Assembly (NCBI GenBank): GCA_963744875.1
Contig: CAVUVQ010000030.1
Location: forward strand, 1 to 64,000
DNA from: JACDAE01 sp963744875
GTDB taxonomy: Bacteria > Chloroflexota > Ktedonobacteria > Ktedonobacterales > Ktedonobacteraceae
DNA length: 64,000 nt
Direction of reading: 5' to 3'
Part shown: one piece after another, positions 17,467-30,700 of the stretch
Position numbering within the stretch: position 1 is the stretch's first letter
Layout: every line of letters begins with the position of its first letter
Position numbers and translations under genes: made by a program
Notes under the pieces: generated by a model
Told to the model about the DNA's origin: nothing
The model's database searches: none
Seen by the model: only the letters and a program-made list of their open reading frames with translations

Positions 17467-20400
17467 GTGTCTTATGAATTGGAAATAAGCCCGAAGGATT
17501 TACAAAAAATCTTTCAAAGGGTAAAAAAGAAAAGAGCATCGCACTATGCGATGCATAATTTGGAGCAGGTATGTCGAGAATTGATTTGCGATATCCCTTC
17601 ACTACGAGATGGACCCCGTAGAAGGCCACCATCAGGTCTTTTTATTGTGTTTCTTCTTTTTATATTAGTAAGTGCAAATTTAATTAATGAATGGTATACA
17701 CCGACCAGTGCTTCTGCGGCAACGGTAAAGAACCCAAACTCTATCATTGCATCTCCCAGTTGGTTGCAGACATCAACCGCATCTACAAAAATTCCCGATC
17801 TGAATGTATTAGTAAAGGGGAAGCAAGATCCTACCATTCAACCAATTGGGCATCCGCAAACGAAGTTGCCTGCGCCTCAAATGTTGTCTTTAACCCCTCT
17901 GGCGCAGCATTTTTTGAGCAGCGATAAACACTTTGCAGTCGATATCGTCGGCCGGGAACGGTAAGTGCTACTCAGGTGCAAGCTGCAGGCGGTAAGATCC
18001 AGGTGCAGATGGGAGTGACTGGTGGGCCTGGCGGTGGCTCTGCCAAGTGGGACAACTTCTCTTTGGCACCTACCAATTGAACCTATTGGATGCGCAAGGG
18101 CAACCACTGACCACCCTTGCTCTGGCTCAGCCAATCAGTGTGAGTTATCATCTGTCAAGCGATCATGCCAGCCTCCTACCACAGAACCCGCTTGTCTACG
18201 CTTTCTGGGGAGCAGCCAGTCCACATAACACAGCTCAACAAAAAACGGCTGTGCGTCAACCGACGACCGTTGATGCCCGGCAACCACATGCGTTTAAGGT
18301 CAACATTGCTAACAATGGCCTGACATGGACCTGGAACAGCCTGCTTACCCCAGGTACAGCAACAACCACAGCATCGACGCACCCTACTTTTCTAAGGTCA
18401 GGCCCGGTGGTTCCAAGTAGTACGGTGACCTTTAGCACACAGACGCCTGAGGCGAGCTGGGGAACGCCGAGCGATTTCCAGGTTGGTATGAACTCTGGGA
18501 GCATCAGTTAATGGTATCCATTTAGCATTCCTACAGGTGGTTTAGTCCCACCGCTCTCAATGTCCTATTCCAGCGAATCCGTCAATGGTTCATATAATCC
18601 CCAGGCAACTTCCCCCTGGCTGGGTGAAGGTTGGAATCTGGGCCTGGGATCAATTAGCTGGCAACAAAAGAATGTGACGCCAGATACAACCAATCGCAAG
18701 GAGAATTCCTGGTACATCAACGATGCCTATGGGACCAGCGGCCAGCTTATCCCACCCGATCTGAATGCATCAACAGATGCACCCACGGTCCCAGCTACTA
18801 AGGCGCCTGCCCGCCCAATATATCTGGCATACCGCATCAGAGAAAGCTTATGCCAAAATCCAGGAAGTCAATTTCAATAACCAACCCTGCTGGCATGTCT
18901 GGTTACAAAATGGGATTTTCGAGGAGTTTGGCTGTACCAATGAGGCCCGGCAATCTGCTCCGGATGCCAATGGCGTTCTTACTCCTTATCGTTGGGACCT
19001 CGATCTCATTGTCGATCGCAACGGAAACCAGGTCCGTGTCCACGATCTGCAAAAACAGCCTGCTGGCCAGGGTATTCGTGACGCTGTTATATCATCGGTC
19101 GAATACGACGATCCCAACTGCCATAATAGCAGAACCTTCACAAACGCCACCGCAGGCTGCTCGTCATGGAATCTCAAAGATCAAAATCGTCTTCAATGTC
19201 GCGACGAAAGCTGATCGGCTAACCAATACTGCTTGTTCTAGCTGGACTGATACCAACAGTCGCTGCGACGATCCTATCGATCTCTCCAGTAGCGGTGGTT
19301 GGGCAGCGCCAAAGGCCACCAATATATTGCTCCTGAACAATGTTGAAGTACAGGTCAATGGTAATGTGTTGCATCGCTACCTGTTTTCGTACGAGCAAAC
19401 GCACCCTACAACCATTACCGATCCGCTCTCTGGCTTGAAAATTAGCGCGAAGGGGTATCTCGACCTCACACAGATCCAGGAACAGGGCACGAATGGGACC
19501 ACGCTCAACGCGCCAGTCATTAACATGACATATCAGGATCAAGAATCACTAAATCACCAAGACCTGACCCGTCACGCCAAGCCATCCACGAATTGTGGTC
19601 CATCCTGGACGCATAGTGATAGCGCAGGCTGTTTTTTATGGTCTCAGAGTGACAGCGCCCGCTATCTCACCTCAGTCGATAACGGTCGTGGCTGGCATGA
19701 AGATCTAACCTGGAAAGAGGCTCGCTCCAATGTGCACGGCGTTGACAATGGATCCAGCAACAACGTTTTTACCTGCGATGGTCAGGTATCCTCAAGCAAC
19801 CTCTGTGGACAGGCTGACGACGCCGCCTGGAGTCGCATTGTCATCGCGAAACGCCAGGCGAATACCAATGGCGTCGTCTCCAATTGGAGTTATAGCTACT
19901 ACTTACGTACCAACTGGCCTGCAACGCCGTGTGCAAACTGTAACCAGGGCTACATGTGGGGTAATCTGAACGATGGTGACTATGCTGATTACTATAACTA
20001 CATCTTCACCAGTTTTGCCTCAGCCCAGGTCACCAATCCGGATAATTCATCAGAAACATATGACTATGCATCGTCCAATGGCATAGGGATAGCTTCAGAT
20101 GCGATTACCTGAAAAAAAGAGGTTACCTGTCATAGTGCTCCCTTCATGAATGAAGATCCCGGCATCGCTGGCCAGGTCAAACACGAGGAACATTACGATA
20201 CCAACGGCAAACTCTTAACCGTTACCGATTGGTCCCATGCGATGGACTGTCCACCAGCAGGAGTCGGTCATAGCACCAACGCTTCAGGGGCTCCCGACGA
20301 TATTGGAGACACACAACTGAATAGCCAGACGGATCGCAATAATCCTGTGGTGGTCTGTGATCCTCGCGTCACGCAGAAGGATGAGTACCAGATTGATGGG

Positions 20401-23400
20401 ATCACTGATAATAATGGTTATAAGACTGATAACCGCGTTGTGCATACAACCAGCGTAAATAGTTACGATACAGATAATCAGGGAACACACGACACCAATG
20501 GCTATACGTATGGTAATCTCAGCCGCGTAGATACCACTGCCAACGATGTTAATAACCAGCACATCATCACGGTACATAATGTACTATCCTTATGACGATG
20601 TTGGCTCAGGCATTGACGCGACGAGTTTCGCCTGTACATACACTTTTACGCAGGATAGTAGTGGTAAAAAATATAACTGTGTTGCATCGGTGTATGGGAA
20701 TAACACCTCTCCGTCACAATCACCGGATTCTCAACCAACACTACCGGTGATATTACGTATCTGAATAATGGAGATTGTTCAGGGGCAGCAGCCACGATAA
20801 AACATACCTATGACGCATCCGGCTCGCCAATTACCGCAACCGATGCGAACGATAATCAGGGCTGTACCAGTGGGTCAAACAAATATAGCGCCTGTGCGAC
20901 CTATGACAGTTTTGGATTACACATGCTCACCTCGTCCAATGCCAAAAACCAGAGTTGCAGGGACTCTTTACCAACACCACAGCCACAGGTGGTTTAGGGC
21001 AATGGTTAATGAAAACCACGAACGCTAATGGGCAAAGCGTTAGCTATCAATATGATGTATTGGGAACGACTCACCGCAGAATTCCAGCCGGGCGATAGTG
21101 CCAGCAGCCCGAGCGTCACATACAAATATACCAGCACCTGTGCTACCAATGTGACTGCTCCCTGTCAGGAGATTGATACCACCACGCGTATCATTTTCAT
21201 GGCTGGTAGCAGTACCTCGGTCACCAGAAAATACTACGATGGTATGGGCCGTCTTGTTGAGACGGTGGCTCCAGGAGCCGTCGCACTTTCCCGCGTGCCA
21301 GCCATTCCCTCGTTGATGATTACCTATACGATCTACGATGCCATGGGCAACGCTACAACGAAGAGTCAACCATACGCAATACCCAACTCCAATGGGACAC
21401 CAGGAGGGAATGGCTACTTAGCGCCCTGCCAGATTGACGCAGCCACGTACCGTCACGCGCTATGATGGCAGGGGCTGTTCTTTGGGAACTGTCACCTATA
21501 GCAATGCCACCGCGATCATCGATTTTGTATCGACGACGTATTCCGTGGCTCAGGGATTACCAGGTTTTACAGTTGATACGCAGACACCCTTTGAAAGAGT
21601 AACCGCCGTTGATGCATATAATCACCAACAGATTACCTATAGCGACGGATCTGGCAAATACACGTTATAGCCAGGACTACAGCGGTGTAGGTTCGCCTGA
21701 TAGGCCATATCAAACCTATCGGACGATTCAAAAGCAACTACGACCCGGTTGCAAATATCACCTCGACAAACACCTACGATCAAAATTCCAACAAGGTTGC
21801 CTATTGTACCAGCATTTATGATGGTACGAACGAACTTGTTGGCTGGAATGATGCGGATAGTGGATCATGTACGAACACTCCTATGCCTGCAAGTTGCAGT
21901 AATAGCTCAGATACCGCATGGAAGGTCTCATACGACAATAATGGAAACCAGACCAGCCTGACCGATCCACGTGGACAAACCACCTACGCCAGCTATGATT
22001 TTTAGACCGTATGCTATGTAAGGGAACCACCCAGGCCTCTGTCAGCCCCTGTCAAAGTAGCGCGTACGTCAGCTACTTCTATGACAGCTATAACAATAGC
22101 AGCAATCCGAGTATTAACTTCCCCGGTGGGTGTAAAGCACCGTCCACCTCGTATCCCATTGGGAATACAGTGGCCCAGGTCTTTAGTGGAAGCGCTGGCA
22201 ACGGCTGGCGGTGTAACGGTTATGATGCACGCAGCCAGGACATCATGGAGCACGCTTTCAGTCACGTCCGATAACACCACCACAACGCAGACCGTCAGCA
22301 AGAGTTACAACAATGCAGGAGAGCTACAGACCCTGACCTATCCCGATGGCGAGATTGTCAGCTACAACAACAATGACGATGGGTACTTCCACGGATTGAC
22401 CACAGCCAACGGCAATATCGTCAGTTCGGTGAACTATACCCTCTTTGGAGCAGTCGCCAGTATGCTCATTGGGGGTGCCGCTAACAAAGGCGCTCTCACG
22501 ACTCCAGTACAAATAAGTGCCGGGTATGATACTGGTCAACGCCCCACTTCGGTTGCAGCATCCATTAATGGAACCAGTATCTTCAACCAGACCAGAACCT
22601 ACGATAATGTCGGGAATGTGCTGCAACTGAGCACGACCATTCCAAAGACGACTGGTGGCACCGCAACCGATAACCAGACCTACTGTTACGATGAGCAGGA
22701 TCGCCTGGTCTGGGCTGGAAACACGGGTACGCCCACGGGTGGAGATCACTGCGGACTCACACCTACAGGCACAACGACACCCGCCTATCAACAGCCCTAT
22801 AGCTATGACGCGCTGGACCGTATAATCACCAACTGGGCAGGAACCCTTGGCTATGATACCAATCACGTTCATGCGGCCACCACGCTGAGCAGCGTTCCCA
22901 ATCAGTACGCCAGCTACGACGATATGGGAAACATGACCTGCCGCAATGTGGATACTACCAGTGCTCATAGCTGTGCTACAGGTGCACAGACCGGAGCCAC
23001 CATGACCTACGACAACGAGGGTCAACTGGCATCCTGGCAAGCACCGAGTGGCAACAACGAGACCGACCAGTTTCTCTATGACGGGGATGGGCAACGCGTG
23101 CTGCAACGTGTCGCGACGACAACGGGGAGCGCTGCTAACGTCACCGACACAATTACGTTTGATGGCTATACCGACACTACCATCACAAACGGCACGACCA
23201 CCGATGTCACAAAATACTATTCGGTCCAGGGGAAAAATGTCGCCATGGTCAACAGCCAGGGCTGGTTCACGCTGGTCCCTGATATGCAAAGTGGCAATAC
23301 ACTGGTCATTAATAGCAATGGAAGTATCAAATCCGTCCAATTGTTCGCACCTTATGGCTCTGTACGTTATAGCGATGGTACTTCACCGACCGCTCACAAC

Positions 23401-24279
23401 TACACGGGCCAGCGGTTGGATAGTACAACGGGACTGCTCTACTACAACTCCCGCTACTACGATCCTATTAGTGGACGCTTTACCAGTACGGATACCGTCG
23501 AGACGAATGCAAACGGCTCGGACCCTTATGCCTACGTTTACGATAATCCGACCACGTTCACTGATCCCAGTGGACAGTTTGGATGGGCTTTGGCACTGCC
23601 TTTTTTAGCAGCAATAGATCCTGTCGTCCTCATCGTTGTTGCCGTCGTCCTCGTTGTCGTCGTCGCAGCAATCATAATTCACCATTATACTAGTCAACCT
23701 GCTGCACCAGATCTCAACGCAACGTACACAACTGCAACACAGCGCACTCCTAGTGTGTCACCTACTTCTTCCAATACTGGTGGAGGTGGCAGTTACCCTG
23801 GCGATGGCGGTAACATCGGAAGTAGTGCTTACCCAAACGGAGGCGGTGGTTCCACTGGAGGGAGTTGCTATGGTTGTGGCTGGTCAACATGGACATCACC
23901 GAATTATGGATGGATACCACAAGCATTGCCGCTACCTAAGCCAGTGTCACCTCCTCCTCCTCCCCCTCCGCCTCCTGTTACATGGGGTTCTGATAGTTCG
24001 GGGGCCAATACGCAAATTACCATTAATGAGGCTCGCTCACACCAGGATGATTTGCCAATAGCGGGAAAAGCAACTGGACCCCATATCTATGTTCCTCCTA
24101 AAAATGTTAAGAATATTAAGGATGCATGGAAAGGAGCAGAAGGAGGTTTTGAAGATAAAAAGGGGAGGATTTGGAAGTGGGATACAAAACATAAAGACCA
24201 TTGGGATGTACAAATCGATGACGGTAAATCACATATTAATGTATTCCCAGATGGTGTTGAACGTGGAGAACGCGATTAA
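17467..24279 (+). pseudogene. Large Rhs/YD-repeat toxin delivery protein, multiply disrupted
   Basis: About 2,270 codons span one original gene. The N-terminus (17467-17964) has a basic cytoplasmic segment and one anchor helix, GLFIVFLLFILVSANLI near residues 60-76, so the protein is exported and anchored. A SpvB/Rhs-like entry region follows (WLGEGWNLGLGSISW near 18,620). YD repeats run through 20.1-23.4 kb. The Rhs core YYNSRYYDPISGRFTSTD is at about 23,440, the DPSGQ cleavage-type motif at about 23,565, then a hydrophobic stretch, a Gly/Pro-rich linker and a nuclease-like tip. Reading frame breaks include in-frame stops at 18,509 (TAA) and 20,110 (TGA), and frame changes near 17,955, 18,840, 20,590, 20,720, 20,990, 21,440, 21,670 and 22,010-22,240. 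From 22,264 to the stop the core and tip are open. Either a decayed gene or poor consensus. Confidence 0.8.
24002..24279 (+). other. C-terminal nuclease-like toxin tip of the Rhs protein
   Basis: The last roughly 90 residues follow a polyproline linker and contain KKGRIWKWDTKHKDHWDVQ followed by SHINVFPDGVERG. The pattern (KGR)-x-W-x-W-D-x2-H-(K)-D-H-W-D-V-Q and H-x-N-V-x-P-D-G matches my memory of polymorphic toxin type 17 (Ntox17). It also resembles the colicin E3-type ribonuclease end (KGRIYEWDSQH). Asp and His in WDTKHKDH would be catalytic candidates. The exact family is uncertain, but a C-terminal RNase-like effector is the best reading given the Rhs core and following immunity-like genes. 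Confidence 0.6.
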
Positions 24280-24414
24280 TGGGATAAACACCAGGAGAAG
24301 CAGGGTACGTAAGACAAGAAAGGGAAAAAATGATAATATTCAATAAAATCATACTTTAGGCATATGATTTTCATCATTCGTAACCCACATTCTGCTGTTT
24401 AAATCTGAAACAGT

Positions 24415-24478
24415 TTCCTAAGCTGATTTGCATTGTAGAGATTAAAATTAATCTCTACAATGCAAATCAGCTTAGGAA
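24415..24478. repeat. Perfect 31-bp inverted repeat between Rhs and HEAT genes
   Basis: The arm at 24415-24445 (TTCCTAAGCTGATTTGCATT...) is followed after two bases by its exact reverse complement at 24448-24478. No T tract follows. It lies 136 bp after the Rhs stop. It may be a transcription terminator, a MITE or a recombination site at the variable toxin end. The rest of 24,280-24,667 shows no supported gene. Confidence 0.8.
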
Positions 24479-24667
24479 GCGACTTCCCAAAAAGAACTGC
24501 GGGATCTGTGTTGTCAGGTATAATTCAAAACTATGTATAAACTATGATTTCATTTAAAGGGGAGTTCTCGATAAAAAACAACACAACAACCATGCATTGG
24601 TTCAGGAGCTTTTCAAATACTGTACGAAGTCTGACGAAAAGAGTTCGGTCAAAAAAGGGAGAGATAT

Positions 24668-25486
24668 ATGAGTACAGAAGAGATAACACAACTTATAAAC
24701 GACAGCCAGTCGGGAGATCCAACAAAACAAAATGCGGCCATCTTTGCATTAAATGAGCTTGAAGCAGTCGAGGCCATTCCAGTTCTTATTGATCTCCTCT
24801 TATCAGATCCAGACAAGACAGTACGGGCAAATACGGCCTTTATCCTGAAACTTCTAGGCGACCAGCAACCACGACCAGAGGCACTTGGCCCGGCTCTTCT
24901 GAAAGCTCTTGATGATGATGACGAAAAGGTACGCACTGGTGCTGCAGAGTCACTTGGGTATTTACAGTATCTCCCTGCGACTCATCGTTTACGGAAGATG
25001 CTCCACAGCGATCCCGCATGGTTTGGGCGCTCTGCGGCGGCTGAAGCACTGGGCAATCTGATAGATGAAGCCAGTATTCCGGATTTGCAACATGCAACGA
25101 CCGACCCCAATTCACGTGTGCAAAGGTATGCAGTGATTGCTCTCGGCAAATTCATAGACGTTCCTACGGTTGCTCCTTTCGTCGCAGCTTCTCTCTCTGG
25201 TGAAGTGCACGATCCCACAGTCAAAGCGGAACTCTTGGCCCTGAGTTATCGTTTAGGATATCGATCTCACATATACGATCTCCTTGCCCTCCTTGAACAA
25301 AATGAGGATTATGAGCAGGTCACGGATCTTATTGAGGTGCTCCTTGACCTGACTGATCCACAATTACGGGCAGATATCCCACAAGAAGACAAGGATGCCA
25401 TCCTCAGAACGCTGCAAGGAACTCAATTTCTTCATCCTTCTTTTCTTACCGATATAGAAAGAATTCGTCGTAACCTGCTAGAATGA
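24668..25486 (+). CDS. HEAT-repeat protein, probable immunity protein
   Basis: This intact 272-residue all-helical protein starts at ATG 24668 behind AAAAAGGGAGAG. HEAT/PBS-lyase-type repeats are visible: LNELEAVEAIPVLIDLLLSD, DPDKTVRANTAFILKLLG, DDEKVRTGAAESLGYL, FGRSAAAEALGNLIDEASI, DPNSRVQRYAVIALGKF. No catalytic motif, TM or signal peptide is visible. HEAT-repeat proteins directly downstream of Rhs or other polymorphic toxins are frequently immunity proteins that block the toxin. The location straight after the nuclease tip supports that here, but it is inference. Its intactness beside a broken toxin gene is notable. Confidence 0.75.
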   Translation: MSTEEITQLINDSQSGDPTKQNAAIFALNELEAVEAIPVLIDLLLSDPDKTVRANTAFILKLLGDQQPRPEALGPALLKALDDDDEKVRTGAAESLGYLQYLPATHRLRKMLHSDPAWFGRSAAAEALGNLIDEASIPDLQHATTDPNSRVQRYAVIALGKFIDVPTVAPFVAASLSGEVHDPTVKAELLALSYRLGYRSHIYDLLALLEQNEDYEQVTDLIEVLLDLTDPQLRADIPQEDKDAILRTLQGTQFLHPSFLTDIERIRRNLLE

Positions 25487-25586
25487 GACAGGTAAATCCG
25501 CTATTCCAATACAAACTTTAAGATGATGAAATTGGCTTTTGAGATCCTTATAGAACACACGAATGAACAGGAAATGAAATGAATAA

Positions 25587-27274
25587 ATGGAGACCATTGC
25601 CATGCAATACGATATTTCTGCCCTCACATTTGATACAAATGTTGAAGTACAAGAAACTGATCTTATCGCTCACATCTCTTCCAATATCGTCTCGAAAGCG
25701 GCTCTTTTTTCTGAGTTCCAGGCACAACTTCATTTTCCACCTCCCTACTCTGGTCCAAATTGGAATTACTTACATGATTGGTTACGCGCTTCCTATGATT
25801 GGGCAGATTGGGACCAATGTACACGTGTGGTGCTCATTCATCAAGATATTCCTCTCCTCCATTCTCACTGGTATGAGGCACGCACTTATTTAGAAATTAT
25901 TATGGATAGCATCCTTGATCTGAGGACAACACAGTCAGAAGGTTCCTCTCACAATCATCCAAGAGCCGTAATCGCCGCCTTTCCTGTCGCATTGCACGAG
26001 CAAGTTCGGGCTTTGCTCGATCGCCCCGCGCCATGGTATGCCTCCATTGGCATGCGACAAGACACAGGACCTGCCTATTTGCAACAGGAAATCGACCCAA
26101 CATGGGATATCTTCCCTCTCTGGTTAGAACGCCTGGATGGACTCACCGCAGAGTATTTTAATCTCACCAGAGAAAATCGTGTTTCACTAACCGTAACCTA
26201 CTTACGACACTATGCAGGGTACTGCGTGAAATACTATGCCATTGCCAGGCCTCCAGACAAAGAGGAACAACTCTTGCTTTCATCTCCCATTGAGCACAAC
26301 ATCCCTACCCGCCTCCTCTCACTCTCTGAAGTGATTCCGATTGTGCACTATTTTTATGAGCATGAGGATGTCCCTGCTGACTCTCAATGGTATGTTCCTA
26401 AAATGAATGGAAATGATCTGGATGAGTTATTCATTCACTGGTACTACAATGATACAGAAGTTGAGTTTATCGAACGACCATATGAAATGGTTCATACAAT
26501 GATTTACGAAGGGATGAAGATGGCAATAGCCCAGCAACAGAAGCTTTTGAGCATCAAAGATTGGCAAATGGTGTCACAACAGCAAGAGATTACACATGAT
26601 CAGTATCTAGCTTCCTTGTGTGTCCTGGGAATGCGAAATGATCCAGCGATCTCTGAGCGATTTCTTGCTTTGCTTAACAGCCAGAATTGGCAAGAGAGAT
26701 GGGTGAGTGCCCACTTTTTAGGATTAAGACACGATGAAAGGGCATTACCTACCCTTCTTATGATGCTCACAGAAGAATTATTGCCACCATTCGATGGGCA
26801 TGGTGATAATTGGTGCCATTACTGGCGCAAGTATGCCCCAAAATTGCTGCGAACCTGGCAGGCACCCGAAGTCCTCCATGCCCTCTACCAGGCACTTCAA
26901 TTCTGGATAGCTACCGAAGTCTCTTTCGGGAGAACGATGATGACAACTTTTACTGGTGGATGAACTTTGAAGCCAGCCTCTGTTACGAACTTGGCTATCG
27001 AGATGCGTTTGAACTGGTCCTTCAGCTTCCCTTGCAAGCTGCCCATCATCAATTTCTGCTCGTTAGCATGGCTCAAGGATATTACGCTAAAAGCCATGCC
27101 GTCGGTTTTCGAGACGAAACACAGCAAAATCTCCATAGACATACACATACCCAAACGGTGGAGAAAGACATGCTGGACATCCTGGAAACTAGATGCCACT
27201 TCTCACATAAACAAGCACGAACGTTGCTACAAGCATACCATGAAGCTTTTGATGAAAGCGAGATCGCCTTTTAA
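25587..27274 (+). pseudogene. Barstar-like N-terminus fused to HEAT-like protein, frameshifted
   Basis: The first frame (25587-26963) opens with a barstar-like segment: a short strand, LFSEFQAQLHFPPPYSGPNW, NYLHDWLRASYDWADW, then VVLIHQDIPLL and an AxxYLEIIMDSI helix. These are the order and spacing of barstar inhibitors of barnase-type RNases. A long middle part follows, and a helical-repeat C-terminus (QEITHDQYLASLCVLGMR, NSQNWQERWVSAHFLGL, DERALPTLLMMLTEE). Near 26,930 the frame changes and the rest (FYWWMNFEASLCYELGYRDAF...) continues to 27274, so the original is about 560 codons. It is likely a second immunity protein for the upstream Rhs toxin or for a lost toxin variant. Start 25587 has AGGAAATG upstream; ATG 25602 is an alternative. 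Confidence 0.6.
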
Positions 27275-27370
27275 GAGTTATGTCACGAAAACTTCCAAAT
27301 AGAAGCGGTTTTTCCTTGTGGATCGTGCTAAAAGCAAGGAAAATGTTTGCTAAAGTAAGGAGTCGTTAGA

Positions 27371-27687
27371 ATGATGAATTAACTAATCCACAGCCAGATG
27401 GTTTTGTTGATGATACACTGCATGGTGCACGCCAGCAATTGGAAGGTCATATTGGGCAAGTAATTTATCAGTACGCAGCCCGTGTACCCGGTGGCGAACG
27501 CTTTACTCCAGAGGCAAAGCAAGCTGTCTCCGGGGTACTGGATAGCTTACAAAGGCAACTTGAAGCTGAGGCCGCTAATCGTCTAGGTGGATTGGGAAGT
27601 TCCGAAATCCTGCACCAGGCAACGGAAACCAGCAGTCAGGCCAGGGTACTTATCTCTAATCACAACGTGGGCTATTTTCTCAAGTAA
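27371..27687 (+). CDS. Small hypothetical protein, start codon apparently disrupted
   Basis: Roughly 100 residues, mostly helical, with no recognised family. The open frame reads DELTNPQPDGFVDDTLHGAR, then QLEGHIGQVIYQYAARVPG and FTPEAKQAVSGVLDSLQRQ, and ends VGYFLK. The only in-frame start within the open stretch is TTG at 27439. However, ATG at 27371 behind GTAAGGAG is one base out of phase, and one missing G would join it to GATGAATTAACT. It lies between the immunity genes and the convergent surface-protein gene. Confidence 0.4.
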
Positions 27688-27740
27688 AAAAGGACCTGTT
27701 TGTAATGCAAATATAACTCCTCTATTTCCACTACATCACG

Positions 27741-30700
27741 TCACTTCGTCCCAATCGCAAAAATGTGCATCTGACCCGTCGTTACCGTCGTCGGCAACTG
27801 GATACTTTGTATGGTCTCGCCGGGTTGTATGGTGATATCGGTATAGAAGATATACCGATTACCAGTAACCTGCTTCATACCATTGAGAGAGTATGAACTC
27901 GTTACGGCGACCTGGTTGCCGTAGGCGGTTGGAACTGGTTGCCCAATCGGTCAACTGAAGATTGAAGTTCTGCGTCGTTCCATCGGTGAAAGTGATGGTC
28001 GCAGTACCAGTAGGCGATCCATTGGTGCCCGCACCCAGGAATGCCAGCGTGGTCGCCCCCGCTACAGGCGTTATCGGAATAACCTGACCGTTCGCCTGGT
28101 AGTTATCCATTTGCCCGCCCGCAGTATCAGGCCAGGTAAAATCTACACCATTGTACGTAAAGGTCTGCCCAGGTATGAGTCCTTGCGCCTGTAAAGCTTC
28201 TGCAGAGTAACTACAGCATCCACCATCCAGACTGGCTGAGAAACCTGGATTGTTATCGTCATTGATACCCACATTATTGTATTGTGTGACTGCACGTGAA
28301 CCGATAGCAAAGATGTGCATAGCCCCCGCGCTAAAGGCATTGGGAAGTTTCACACTTTGTACGCTCTTGCCCGGTTGCAAGGAGACATCGGTATAGAAGA
28401 GATAGGTCTTCGTCGCATCTTTCCCCTTTGTGCCATTGCGATAGGGGAATGTCGTGACGATCTGATCTCCCTGAGCGACCGCTAAGGTTCCGTTACCCAG
28501 TGTCCAGTCGCTCATTGTGAGTGTGAAATCCTGCGACGAGCCATCTGTATAATTAATCGTGGCTGTTGCCGACAATGATCCATTGCTGGCTGATCCAATA
28601 AAGGCCAGGGTATCCGCATTGGCAATGGTGGTTACCGGGATTGTCTGTCCATTTGTGGTGTAGTTATTGGACAGTTCTGGAGGCCACACTGGGCCAGGCA
28701 AAGGTTGAACCTTTGAAGTAGAAGGTCTGGCTCGGGACAATGCCTGCCGCTTTGAGTGTTTGTGCAGAATAACTATAACCACTAATATCATAGCTACCAA
28801 AGCCCGGATTGCTATCGTCGCTCGTACCAACGCTATTGTAATACACACCAGAGCGTGTTCCAACGGAGAAGATATGTAACTGACCCCCTGTAGTAGTAGG
28901 CAACGTCACACTCTTTACTGTCTTCGTCGCATCCAGATGAACCTCAGCATAGTAGAGGAACGCGCTATATTCGACTGACCACCGACCGTATTGTAGTACG
29001 GTAATACAGCCGCAATAGTATTTCCGAAGGAAAGAGTAGATGTTGCCCAGTCGGTAAAACCAAGCGTAAAGGATTGTGTCGAGCCATCCGTATAGGTGAT
29101 GGTGGCAGTCCCTGAAATCGGTCCGTAGGTTGCTGCACCTAGGAAAGCCAGAGTATTAGCATTACTGACGGGCGTTACCGGGATCACCTGACCGTTAGCA
29201 ACATAGTTATCATATTGTCCAAAGGCAACATTGGGCCAGCTAAAACTTACACCATTCACGTTGACAGGTGCGCCAGGCACAAAACCAGCATTCTGTAAGG
29301 CTGATGCGGAGATACTATTCCCAACATTATCAATGCTGACAAAGCTTGTATTGGCATCCGCGCTGATACCAGCATTGTTATAGGTACTTGCGCTTCGTGT
29401 TCCCAGCGCGAAGATGTGGATGCGACTCTGGTTGGGCTAAGCGTAATACTCTTGAGCGTCTTGCCAGATTGTAGTGCGACATCGGCATAGAACAGGTAGA
29501 CATTGATCTTCTGCACACCCGTGGATGTGTTGCGAGAGGTCATCGTAGCAATCTTCTGATTCCCCGCTGCCACAGAACCAGAGCCGCTTCCCAGAGTCCA
29601 GTCTGTCATCGTCAACGTAAAGGGTTGTGTTGAACCATCGGTGTAAGTAAGGGTGGCAGTCCCCGATGCAGTCCCATTACTTGCCGAACCAATAAATCCT
29701 AATGTCGTAGCATTAGGAGCCGGGACGATAGGAATTGTCTGACCAATGGCAGTGTAGTTATCATATTGGCCAGCAGTTGCATTTGCCCAGGTAAAGGTTA
29801 CGCCATTGAAGTAGACAGATTGATTGGGTTGAATACCAACCGCCTTCAACGCCTGTGCGGAATAGGAACTGCCTTGGGCATCAAAATTTGCCGTCTTGGT
29901 ATTTGCATTGTCGCTGGTACCAATATTGTTATAGACAATTGCGCCACGTGTCGAAATGGCGAAAAATGCGCATCAGTCCAGCACTAACGGCCTGTGGCAG
30001 TGTGATACTCTGCACCGTTTTACTTGCCGTTAATGAGTACTCTACATAATAGAGATGAACGGTCTGGGTATATTTTCCTGTCTGCCTATTGAGATAGGAC
30101 ATCGTGGCAGCAATTTGATTATTATTCACTGGTGTTGTGGCCCACCAATCAGTGAACCCGAGCGTAATAGCTTGATGTGAACCATCAGCATAATTCACCG
30201 TTGCCGTACCGATGGGTGAACCATTCGTTCCAGTCCCCAGAAATGCAATTGTGTTCGCACTATCCACAGGTGTTAGAGGGATTGTCTGACCAGTGGCAAC
30301 ATAGTTATCGAGTTGCCCTCCAGTCGCTTCAGTTGGCCAGATGAAGGTCACACCATTGATCGTGAAGGGCTGTCCAGGGGTTAATCCCGCCTGTTGCAAT
30401 GCCTGTGCTGAATAACTGGTTGCGCTTGATCCCTCATCCAGATCTGCAAAAGATGGGTGTGCATCGTCAGCGACACCAACATTGTTATAGATGCTATTGC
30501 CACGAGTGCCGATGGCAAAGATGTGAATTGCTGATTGATTAGGTAAGGTAATACTCTGAAGCGTTTTGCCACTGGTGAGAGCGACATCTGTGTAGTAGAG
30601 GTAGATGAGACGAGCATCTTTTCCCTTGGGTATATCTCGGTAACTCATAGTAACAACATACTGGTTATTGGCAGCAAGTGGACCCTTGCCGAGGCTACTG

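Noticed and set aside
22324..23340. 338-residue open frame antisense to the Rhs core
   Set aside because: It lies wholly opposite YD-repeat coding sequence with clear Rhs motifs, and its translation is compositionally odd (Ile/Val/Gly/Cys-rich) with no domain.
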